Positions 42,162 to 49,792 of a DNA stretch of 64,000 nt are shown piece after piece. The DNA is taken from contig JAEUUY010000030.1 of NCBI GenBank assembly GCA_016787225.1, positions 62,001-126,000 of the forward strand, in the 5' to 3' direction. Source of the DNA: Chitinophagales bacterium (lineage in GTDB: Bacteria > Bacteroidota > Bacteroidia > Chitinophagales > JADJOU01). Numbering within the stretch: position 1 is the stretch's first letter; the number at the start of each line of letters is the position of its first letter. The position numbers were made by a program, and so were the translations under genes. The notes below the pieces were generated by a model. It was not told the DNA's origin. It saw nothing but the letters and a program-made list of their open reading frames with translations, and did no database searches.

Positions 42162-43433
42162 TTATTTCAACATTGATGTAATACATCTAAATCCTACATA
42201 TGACTTTGCAGAGTCAGCATATTCATATATTCTTGTACCATTTTGAATAAAGAAAGCGACGTCCTTCCAAGAACCACCTCTTATCACTTTTCGCTTCATA
42301 CTCTCATTATCTAATTTAGTATGGTCATACTTGATATCAGGATTATGATCATGCACAAAAGAATAGGTATTCTCATAGTATGCAGATATTGTCCATTCTG
42401 AAACATTTCCGGCCATATTATAGAGTCCATAATCATTTGGGAAATAAGAATCAACTCTAACCGTTTTAAAGCCTCCATCCTCTTGATAATTGCCACGTGT
42501 AGGTTTAAAGTTTGCTAATAAGCAACCTTTATGATTTCTAGTATACGGTCCACCCCATGGGTAAGGAGTATTTTTCTTACCACCTCTGGCGGCATACTCC
42601 CATTCGAACTCAGTTGGTAATCTAAATACTTCTACCTCTGGTCTACCTCTTGAAACTCTATACTGATTCCACATATGCGTTCTCCAATAGCTAAACGCAT
42701 TAGCCTGATCCCAAGTAACTCCAACTAAAGGATAATTATCAAAAGCTGGATGTGAATAATAGTTCCTAGTGAATGGTTCGTTGTAAGAGTATGTAAAATC
42801 TCTTGTCCATACAAGAGTATCCGGATATACAGCAATCGACTTTTGCTTTACATGTTGTCTTCTATCCTTATTTCTACTATTCTTTGAACCAGCAGCAGAT
42901 TTATATGATAAATAATCATACTTGTATACTAGCTTTGATATATCGTATTCTTTTTTACCATTTATCCACTGATCCTGCGGAAGTAACATTGCACTCAATT
43001 GATTATTTACTTCAGGATCTTTATAGTTTATCTTCTTTTTCCAATCAATAGGTGGATTTCCAGCAGTGACTTCTTCAGCATTGTTGTTCTGAACAAACAT
43101 CTGAAGAATGGTTCTAGCAGTTGAATCGATAACATATTGCACAAACTGACGATATTCATTATTGGTGATTTCAGTTTCGTCCATATAAAAACCTCCAATA
43201 GTGACTTGACGAGGACGAGCAGTGAGTTCAAAAGTGACATCTTGGTCGCTCGATCCCAATACTAATGTGCCAGTAGGTACTGTAGTCATACCATACGGTA
43301 TTTCGGTACGCCAACTCGGTCTGTGCATAACACCTGTCAGCTGCCCATTAGAACTGCCTCCTCCGCAGGATACAAATAAACTGCCGAAACTAATTGCGCA
43401 TAACGCAAGCTTTAAAAAACTTAATCTTTTCAT
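42162..43433 (-). CDS. gldK: GldK/PorK lipoprotein, FGE-sulfatase-like fold
   Basis: A 423-residue lipoprotein (lipobox FVSC, C23) with a formylglycine-generating-enzyme-like domain: GGFYMDETEITNNEYRQFV, GVTWDQANAFSYWR, LPTEFEWEYAARGGK, YNMAGNVSEWT and VIRGGSWKDVAFFIQ. The enzyme function is lost; GldK forms the ring with GldN. It is the first gene of the operon. Confidence 0.95.
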   Translation of the reverse strand: MKRLSFLKLALCAISFGSLFVSCGGGSSNGQLTGVMHRPSWRTEIPYGMTTVPTGTLVLGSSDQDVTFELTARPRQVTIGGFYMDETEITNNEYRQFVQYVIDSTARTILQMFVQNNNAEEVTAGNPPIDWKKKINYKDPEVNNQLSAMLLPQDQWINGKKEYDISKLVYKYDYLSYKSAAGSKNSRNKDRRQHVKQKSIAVYPDTLVWTRDFTYSYNEPFTRNYYSHPAFDNYPLVGVTWDQANAFSYWRTHMWNQYRVSRGRPEVEVFRLPTEFEWEYAARGGKKNTPYPWGGPYTRNHKGCLLANFKPTRGNYQEDGGFKTVRVDSYFPNDYGLYNMAGNVSEWTISAYYENTYSFVHDHNPDIKYDHTKLDNESMKRKVIRGGSWKDVAFFIQNGTRIYEYADSAKSYVGFRCITSMLK

Positions 43434-43495
43434 TTAGATTTGATTTTCTTTAAAATTTATAAGTCTGCGGTTTCCACAAACTTTTGTTCATAACG

Positions 43496-43503
43496 CAAAT
43501 ATA
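43496..43503 (-). promoter_or_regulatory. gldKLMN promoter -7 box
   Basis: The minus strand reads tatatttg, with a TTG element 24 nt upstream, giving a leader of about 55 nt to the gldK ATG. Confidence 0.6.
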
Positions 43504-43577
43504 AGGATTTTTATTTTAATTTTTTTTCAATATTTTGCAATAAATTCATTATTTAATGATTATCAACATCTTAAAAG

Positions 43578-44339
43578 CTATCTTGATAAACTCGGATTGT
43601 CTTTAAATAATTGCTCAATAGCCATTACCATTGATTTTATTTCTCCTTGTGGTGCTTTAACTAAAACTTTATAACCCCTTTTTTCTAACTCTTTCTGAGT
43701 AGCATCTCCGAAAGCTCCAATAATAGTTTTTCCTTTTTTAAAATCTGGGAAGAGGGTGAAAAAAGCCTTTACTCCTTCAATATTAAAGAAAGCTACCAAA
43801 TCATAATCAAAGTTGCGTTTTTTGACTTCAAGATTTGGTACCATTTTATACATAACTGCTTCTGTAAAATCAAATTTATTATTCTTTAAAAATAAAGATA
43901 ACTGACCAACTCCGATAGAAGAACAAGGCATTATTAATTTTTCGGAAGTTTTATGTTTTAAAAGGATATTTTGAAAGTCAACTAGTGTTCCATTTGCATA
44001 GACAACTTTTCGCTTTCTATATTGAATATATTTTTGAAGATAAAAAGCAATTTGTTCTGAAGAACAAAAATACTTTGCCTCTTGCGGCATTTTATGTCTT
44101 ATCTCGTCACATAATTTAAAAAAATAGTCAATGGCATTTTTACTATTAAAAATTACAGATGTATAATCAGGAATATTTATCTTGAATTTTCGAAACTCTC
44201 TTAATGTTATACTTTCAACGTTTAAGAAAGGAATGAAGTCGACTTTAAAATTATGCTTTTTACTAACTTCATGGTAAGGAGATCTCTCTCCTTGAGGTTC
44301 TTGTTGGGATACAAGAATACGTTTTATGCTCTTTGGCAT
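43578..44339 (-). CDS. hemD: Uroporphyrinogen-III synthase-like protein
   Basis: A 253-residue two-domain HemD fold: KRILVSQQEPQGERSPY, YTSVIFNSKNAIDYFF, LIMPCSSIGVGQL, VAFFNIEGVKAFF and IGAFGDATQKELEKRGYKV. HemD closes the linear tetrapyrrole into uroporphyrinogen III. Position next to a DUF4271 gene is common in Bacteroidota; here the H1-like gene intervenes. Confidence 0.85.
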   Translation of the reverse strand: MPKSIKRILVSQQEPQGERSPYHEVSKKHNFKVDFIPFLNVESITLREFRKFKINIPDYTSVIFNSKNAIDYFFKLCDEIRHKMPQEAKYFCSSEQIAFYLQKYIQYRKRKVVYANGTLVDFQNILLKHKTSEKLIMPCSSIGVGQLSLFLKNNKFDFTEAVMYKMVPNLEVKKRNFDYDLVAFFNIEGVKAFFTLFPDFKKGKTIIGAFGDATQKELEKRGYKVLVKAPQGEIKSMVMAIEQLFKDNPSLSR

Positions 44340-44352
44340 TTTCGATTCCGGA

Positions 44353-44390
44353 GTAGCATCTTCTAATACAACTTTATTAGAAGATGCTAC
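44353..44390. promoter_or_regulatory. Strong hairpin 13 nt upstream of hemD
   Basis: A perfect 16-bp stem (gtagcatcttctaata/tattagaagatgctac) with a 6-nt loop. On the minus strand it follows the H1-like stop and is not followed by a U run, so it is not a standard terminator. It may act as an mRNA processing or attenuation structure. Confidence 0.5.
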
Positions 44391-44404
44391 TTTAGAATCT
44401 TCTT

Positions 44405-44752
44405 TTACTTGCTTACTTTTTTTTTAGGAGCTGCTTTTTTTGCTGCTGCTTTTTTAGGAGCTGCTGCTTTTTTTGCAACTGTCTTTTTTGCTGCTGCTTT
44501 TTTAGGAGCTGCTACTTTTTTTGCAACTGTCTTTTTTGCTGCTGCTTTTTTAGGAGCTGCTGCTTTTTTTGCAACTGTCTTTTTAGCTACTGCTTTTTTA
44601 GGAGCTGCTGCTTTTTTTGCAACTGTCTTTTTAGCTACTGCTTTTTTAGGAGCTGCTGCTTTTTTTGCAACTGTCTTTTTTGCTGCTGCTTTTTTAGGAG
44701 CTGCTTTTTTTACTGTTGCTTTTGCTGTTGTTTTTTTAACTGTTTTAGCCAT
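44405..44752 (-). CDS. Histone H1-like Lys/Ala-rich repeat protein
   Basis: A 115-residue protein made of a KKAxAKKT-type repeat: about five 16-residue units (AxAKKTVAKKAAAPKK) in a 48-bp tandem DNA repeat, plus a basic tail (KKKVSK). Composition resembles chlamydial HC1/HC2 and bacterial H1-like DNA compaction proteins. It likely binds DNA non-specifically. The gene has a promoter candidate within the end of the DUF4271 gene. Copy number variation of the repeat unit is expected. Confidence 0.8.
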   Translation of the reverse strand: MAKTVKKTTAKATVKKAAPKKAAAKKTVAKKAAAPKKAVAKKTVAKKAAAPKKAVAKKTVAKKAAAPKKAAAKKTVAKKVAAPKKAAAKKTVAKKAAAPKKAAAKKAAPKKKVSK

Positions 44753-44785
44753 TGTTAATTTTTTTAAAGTTAAAAATAAATCAAA

Positions 44786-45628
44786 CTATAAAAGTTTTAA
44801 ATACTTTAGAAGCAAAAGTATTGGAATAATTTCAACTATATAAAAATAAATCGCTCCTTTAAAAACATTGCGTGTTAATAAGTGGAGGTTTAAACTGAAA
44901 ATTTTAAAATAAATAAATAAATAAAGTAAAATAAAAATCGCTAGAATGCTTATCAGTATAGAATTTGAAACATGTGGGTTCATTAATGATGCGATAAAAA
45001 TAAGTGGTAAACTTATGAACACAAAAATATACATAAAATCAAAAATTATATAACGCACTTCAGAAATTTTATTCATAAAATTAAAAACATAGGATATAAA
45101 ATGAAACAAAACATACTTATACAATAGTAAAATTATACAAGAAAATAGAATTTTGAAATACGAAAAATTGGAATAACTATTGACTGAATTTTTTACGATT
45201 AATTGAAAAAGGAAAAAACTAAATAATAGAATAAATGTAGAAAATAAAAGTAAGTTTTTAAAAAAACTACTGGGATATGCTTCGCGATACTTTAAAGAAA
45301 AAAAACTCGATAAAAGCTCTCTATAACTAATTCCTGCTAGGTATCGAATCATTGAAAAAAAGAAAAGTGCAATGAGTAAATAAAAAAAAGAAAAATTATA
45401 TATTGGAGTACCTCGACTCTGGATTATTTGAACACTTCTATTACAAACTACATCTTGGTCATGAAATGTTAAATTATATAAGACCCGACTTGAATCTACC
45501 ACTACCCTTTTTCCTTCTAGATTATTATACTTATAAATCCTTTGAAGCAATACATCTTGGATCGCAAATAGATTATCTGTATTGTGTATAAGTAAAAATA
45601 GTATGAGAAGTCTAGAAAACACTTGCAT
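44786..45628 (-). CDS. DUF4271 multi-pass membrane protein
   Basis: A 280-residue protein with a signal-like start and about seven hydrophobic segments (FFYLLIALFFFSMIRYLAG, ILFSCIILLLYKYVLFHF, YIIFDFMYIFVFISLPLIFI and others). DUF4271 genes lie next to hemD in many Bacteroidota and have no known function. The start overlaps the Omp85-like gene by 17 nt. Confidence 0.72.
   Translation of the reverse strand: MQVFSRLLILFLLIHNTDNLFAIQDVLLQRIYKYNNLEGKRVVVDSSRVLYNLTFHDQDVVCNRSVQIIQSRGTPIYNFSFFYLLIALFFFSMIRYLAGISYRELLSSFFSLKYREAYPSSFFKNLLLFSTFILLFSFFLFQLIVKNSVNSYSNFSYFKILFSCIILLLYKYVLFHFISYVFNFMNKISEVRYIIFDFMYIFVFISLPLIFIASLMNPHVSNSILISILAIFILLYLFIYFKIFSLNLHLLTRNVFKGAIYFYIVEIIPILLLLKYLKLL
44813..44820 (-). 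promoter_or_regulatory. H1-like gene promoter -7 box
   Basis: The minus strand reads tacttttg inside the last codons of the DUF4271 gene. The leader to the H1-like ATG would be about 54 nt. Confidence 0.45.
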
Positions 45629-47312
45629 AACTTAAATGTACCTTCATGCTTCCTAATGAAAACTTTGATTCCCCCAAATATCCTGTTCCAATATTAATTC
45701 GGAAAATGTTATCAGATGCCTTAAATGATAATCCTACACCTAGACCTATAGGTGAAACTACTTCATTATTTAAACGATTTTTCAAGGTAGCCACGTCGAC
45801 AAAAATATTAGAATAAAAATATTCTGAAAGATAATATTGTAGTTCATTGCTAAAACTAACATACCATGGAACGATAAAACTATTATCATCGAATCCGCGC
45901 GGCAATTTGTTTCCACCAATATAGTGCATTTCACCAGTGCTAATAGTTTCAGATAACCAAAATTTAGAATCAAGTCTAGTCTTTAGCACAAAATCTCCAC
46001 CTATTGATGTATACTTATTTAAATCAACCATAAGAGAGAATGTAAGTTGAGAAAGAGGAATTCCTTGATACAGCTTTGCTAGAGATTCACCATTAGTATT
46101 TCTCAACTCCCCTATTTTAGAGTTTATAAAAGTTGATTTATTTCCTGCCATAAAACTAGTTTCGAGAGACCACCCTTTTCTTGTAAATAATGGTCTATTG
46201 AGCTTATATAAACTATAGCCTAGTCCTATTTCACTTGTACTAAAATCTAAATGAGCGGGTAATTTTCCATTCAATACCTCATTTTGGCTAAACCCAGTTA
46301 TTGTACTAATATTCCTTCTAAAATAAAAAGTAACCATCTGATTTGATTGTATATGGTAGTTTAGGCCTAATTGGTACTGAACACGAAGAAAGGATGTATC
46401 GAATTTTTCAATATTAAAAAGACCTCCAACTCCTAATTTCGTATTTAATACAAAGGGAACATTAATTTTAGAATATAGAAACTGGCTATTATCTAGGTTC
46501 TTCTGCCAGTTCAATTGAAATGCTATTCCTCTTTTAAACAGGTTTACAAATGATAGTTTGACATCACCTGTAAATTCAACTTGTTCTGTGTTATAAGCAT
46601 TAGATAGTATTCCTAAGATGGCGTTGACCTGATTCAGTTTTCTCTCTTGTAGGTATAAATTTAAAATAGCAGTAGAATCTAGAATAGTAAAATCAGGATT
46701 TTTTTCTAACTCCAAAAAATCGAAATACCGTAATTGATTAACAACTGCTTTCCAATCAAAACTATTTCGATCTTTAAAATACCGGTTGATATAATTCTGG
46801 ACAAATTGTATATTGAAGGAGTTTGAACTTCGATGAATTCGAACCGAATCAATAGCGTACTTTTTGTTTAAATTAAAATCATAACTTATTATTACCTTTC
46901 TATTTAAAATTTTAATAGTGTCAAACTTATAGCTTGCTCTTAAATATCCTTTTTGGATTTGAGCATTTAACAGATAATCTAGCTTATACTGAAGCGACAC
47001 AAAAGAATGCCCCTTGATTTTGTGCCATTCAACCTGGGTTCCTTCGATGGCTATTTCCAAAATGAGACTGTCAAACTGACGATTGGGAACTAATTTCCAA
47101 TTTGATAGGCTATCATTTTGCTTATCTATTGAATCTAAAGAAGCAAATAAATATCCTTTGCGAATCAAATTTTTTCTTTGATTTATCAGTTTTTCATCGA
47201 GAGTACCTTTAAATTCAATCGTTGTCAATGTATCTAATGCCTGAATCCCTTGACCATATGCTATATTACAAACATAGAGCGCTGTTAGACCTACAATAAC
47301 CAGAATCTTCAT
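45612..47312 (-). CDS. Omp85/BamA-like outer-membrane protein
   Basis: A 566-residue exported protein with a signal peptide (VGLTALYVCNIAYG). A periplasmic part follows with POTRA-like pattern (about 70-200), then a C-terminal beta-barrel of about 340 residues. The loop motif GGNKLPRGFDDNSF resembles the (V/L)RGF loop-6 motif of Omp85 proteins. It is shorter than BamA and closer to TamA/patatin-type forms. Its partner proteins are unknown. The VWA gene lies upstream. Confidence 0.75.
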   Translation of the reverse strand: MKILVIVGLTALYVCNIAYGQGIQALDTLTTIEFKGTLDEKLINQRKNLIRKGYLFASLDSIDKQNDSLSNWKLVPNRQFDSLILEIAIEGTQVEWHKIKGHSFVSLQYKLDYLLNAQIQKGYLRASYKFDTIKILNRKVIISYDFNLNKKYAIDSVRIHRSSNSFNIQFVQNYINRYFKDRNSFDWKAVVNQLRYFDFLELEKNPDFTILDSTAILNLYLQERKLNQVNAILGILSNAYNTEQVEFTGDVKLSFVNLFKRGIAFQLNWQKNLDNSQFLYSKINVPFVLNTKLGVGGLFNIEKFDTSFLRVQYQLGLNYHIQSNQMVTFYFRRNISTITGFSQNEVLNGKLPAHLDFSTSEIGLGYSLYKLNRPLFTRKGWSLETSFMAGNKSTFINSKIGELRNTNGESLAKLYQGIPLSQLTFSLMVDLNKYTSIGGDFVLKTRLDSKFWLSETISTGEMHYIGGNKLPRGFDDNSFIVPWYVSFSNELQYYLSEYFYSNIFVDVATLKNRLNNEVVSPIGLGVGLSFKASDNIFRINIGTGYLGESKFSLGSMKVHLSYASVF

Positions 47313-47377
47313 ATTAAAAGAACAAATTGTCAGCTATAAACCTCAATTATTTTCTTTTGGTAATTACCTTATATAAC

Positions 47378-49447
47378 TTAGTTTAAACCAAAATATTTCC
47401 TAAGGAGCCATTCTGCAGACAATGCTAATAATATAAATATTAACAGAAACAACATATCATTGGCTTTTAATTGCTTTGTTTCCTTTACGAGTTTCACTTT
47501 GCTATTCGCCGCCTCTTCTATACTATTCATAATATTCATTCTATTCTTCCACAAATAAAATTCTCCCCCGGTTTTCATGGTTAAAGCATACATATCTTCA
47601 TAATTGGAGGCAGTATAAGCATCTTCTAAATCATTCTTCATGATTGAAAAACTCCCCTCATGTTTCGACAACTTTCCGCCGATAACTGCTAAAATTTCAT
47701 ACATGTATCGCCCAGCTTTCAGATCCTTTGGGCTGAGTGAATATGAATTTGCACTCGGAAGCATTTCATACGATTTTTTTCCTAGGTCACCTCCGGTAAT
47801 AATGCACTGCACCTTTTCTGCTTTACTAGGCTGATAAAGCTCGTTATAAGTATTCGCATTAATAGAAAAGTTATCTCCTTCCACCAAATTTTCATTTGAC
47901 AAATTTACTGTCAATTGTTTTTTGTCTTTCTTAATGGCTAGATAATTCACTATCTTATCGATGAGGTCTTGAGTTTCTCCAAAATTCTTTTTAGTTTGAT
48001 AATTACTAACTCTCCATTTCCAAATATTCTCTGCTGCGATTAGACCTACTTGAATATTATCTTGATAAGAAAATGATATTAAAGGTTGATCAGAATCGAC
48101 TCTACCTAATTTAGATAAAAGCATATGACTAGCATTCGCTTTAGATTCTATAGTCAATAAATAATTAGATAGAGGGGGATAAGTTTGAAAATCTCCACTA
48201 AAGGCTTCATTTAAATAGAATTTAGAAAAGCTTAAATTTGGTCGATTGCCATAATCCTGCAAAACATTTCCCATGACATTTACTTTATAGCATTCCTGAA
48301 GCTGATTATATGCTGAAAAATCACTCTTTGTCCCTAAAACAAACAAAACCGACTTTCCTGCAGCCTTAGCTTTTTCAAATAGTAATCTTCCATTGTTAAA
48401 TTGATTTGGCAATTGATAAAGTACAATTAAATCAGCTTTATCTGAGAAGGAAAGATTTGTTTCCGAAATGTTCAAATTCACTTTAAAGCTTTTATTAGCA
48501 GCTAACCAAGATTTCAAAGCAGATAAATCTGGATGCGGGAAACTAGCTAATACGTCTATTTGTTTAGTACCATCTATCACATCTATTGAAAATTCTCGAC
48601 TATTGTTCGCTAGGTTTTTCTCCTTTAAATTTGAAACAATTGAAACTCTATAATTGTGTTTTCCTTTGCTGAATCCAGATAATTTAAATTGGATACTTTG
48701 ACTGAAATTATTCTTCGTATTACTGACTACGGTTTGGTTTATAAGTCTATACCCAGTTGATGTCAATTCTTCAAGTATAATTTTTGCTTTAGTAGAAGAG
48801 GTTAAATAGGCAGAAACTGCTATGTTTAAGGGATTGATTTCATCTTGCAGCATGAGATTATTATACTCTATACTCTCAATTTTATAATCGCTAACTCTTG
48901 CGGTATCTCCTACTAATACAACATCGATAGGAATCATACCTAAATTAGTCACAAATGCTGGATTATTACCTTCATTATAATTACCATCAGTTATTAATAT
49001 AATTCTATTGAGATTAGCGTCTAGGTTTGAAGATATCGTTTCATTCAATGCAGAATATATATTGGTGCGATTACCAGATAAATCAAGAGAATCAATTGAC
49101 GCCAATTTCTTATCAAAAATTCGAACTTCTATGTCGTAATCTCCTTTATTGAGAAGTTCTCGAATACCTTTTACTTCCTTAATATAATCAGGACCAGCAT
49201 TCCTAATAGAGCGCGAATTGTCGAATAGTAAAACAATTTTTGGTTTTATAGTCTTAGACTTGGTACATTTTAAAATAGGAGATAATAATAGAACTAACAA
49301 GGTGAATAGAGATAAAAAACGAAGACCTCCTATTATGTATCTTAACCAAGTATTATTTAATGGTAGTTTTCTTATAAAATAAAAACTAGCGAAAATTGCG
49401 AAAAGCGCAAATAAAAAGAACAAAAAATAATTTTCAATCTGTATCAC
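47378..49447 (-). CDS. VWA-domain membrane protein
   Basis: A 689-residue protein with two N-terminal membrane segments (about 7-24, 40-58), a VWA domain (IVLLFDNSRS: MIDAS D76-x-S78-x-S80; RIILITDGNYNEG) and a C-terminal hydrophobic segment (DMLFLLIFILLALSAEWLL). The layout resembles Bacteroidota VWA proteins related to the BatA/aerotolerance group, but the rest of that operon is missing. Confidence 0.8.
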   Translation of the reverse strand: MIQIENYFLFFLFALFAIFASFYFIRKLPLNNTWLRYIIGGLRFLSLFTLLVLLLSPILKCTKSKTIKPKIVLLFDNSRSIRNAGPDYIKEVKGIRELLNKGDYDIEVRIFDKKLASIDSLDLSGNRTNIYSALNETISSNLDANLNRIILITDGNYNEGNNPAFVTNLGMIPIDVVLVGDTARVSDYKIESIEYNNLMLQDEINPLNIAVSAYLTSSTKAKIILEELTSTGYRLINQTVVSNTKNNFSQSIQFKLSGFSKGKHNYRVSIVSNLKEKNLANNSREFSIDVIDGTKQIDVLASFPHPDLSALKSWLAANKSFKVNLNISETNLSFSDKADLIVLYQLPNQFNNGRLLFEKAKAAGKSVLFVLGTKSDFSAYNQLQECYKVNVMGNVLQDYGNRPNLSFSKFYLNEAFSGDFQTYPPLSNYLLTIESKANASHMLLSKLGRVDSDQPLISFSYQDNIQVGLIAAENIWKWRVSNYQTKKNFGETQDLIDKIVNYLAIKKDKKQLTVNLSNENLVEGDNFSINANTYNELYQPSKAEKVQCIITGGDLGKKSYEMLPSANSYSLSPKDLKAGRYMYEILAVIGGKLSKHEGSFSIMKNDLEDAYTASNYEDMYALTMKTGGEFYLWKNRMNIMNSIEEAANSKVKLVKETKQLKANDMLFLLIFILLALSAEWLLRKYFGLN

Positions 49448-49631
49448 AAAAACCTATATCCTACAAATGTACATATATTTTCTCTACGTCAATTCAGAAA
49501 CAAACAATGTCTGTTTGAACTATTTCAATACATCAATTAAAAAAAAGCCGTTTTATACCGAAGTGAAAAACAATATAGTCCCATATTCGTTTCTCTCGAT
49601 TGTTCTATTTGTTCAAATTTTCGGTATTTAC

Positions 49632-49681
49632 TTCCACACGTGCGGAATAAGATTTATATCTATTGGCATTAGATATAAATC
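49632..49681. repeat. Adjacent palindromes in a gene-free region
   Basis: ttccacacgtgcggaa (49632-49647) is a palindrome with one mismatched pair. It is followed by a perfect 12-bp hairpin, gatttatatcta/tagatataaatc with loop ttggcat (49651-49681). The remainder of 49448-49744 holds no convincing gene. Confidence 0.5.
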
Positions 49682-49744
49682 ACGTTGGTATTAAATGAAA
49701 TCGAAGGCGCTTTTATAAAAAGTGAAGTTTAAAAGATAAAAAAA

Positions 49745-49767
49745 AAGCCGCTCAAGAAGAGCGGCTT
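49745..49767 (-). terminator. Terminator after the OmpA gene
   Basis: A perfect 9-bp stem (aagccgctc/gagcggctt, loop aagaa) and a U run on the minus strand (plus-strand A tract 49738-49746). Confidence 0.92.
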
Positions 49768-49792
49768 TAATTATTTCAGTTAAAATATGATA

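Noticed and set aside
42803-43051. Plus-strand frame opposite gldK
   Set aside because: It lies wholly inside the well-supported gldK gene and has no family features.
44440-44740. Regular 48-bp repeats that could suggest a CRISPR array
   Set aside because: There are no unique spacers; the repeats are contiguous and encode a repeated protein motif.
44409-44843. Plus-strand frame of 144 codons rich in Phe/Ala opposite the H1-like gene
   Set aside because: It is the mirror of the Lys/Ala repeat; composition and repeats are explained by the minus-strand gene.
49467-49694. Plus-strand frame of 75 codons in the VWA-OmpA gap
   Set aside because: It covers the palindromes, has atypical composition and no upstream promoter; it is better explained as non-coding.
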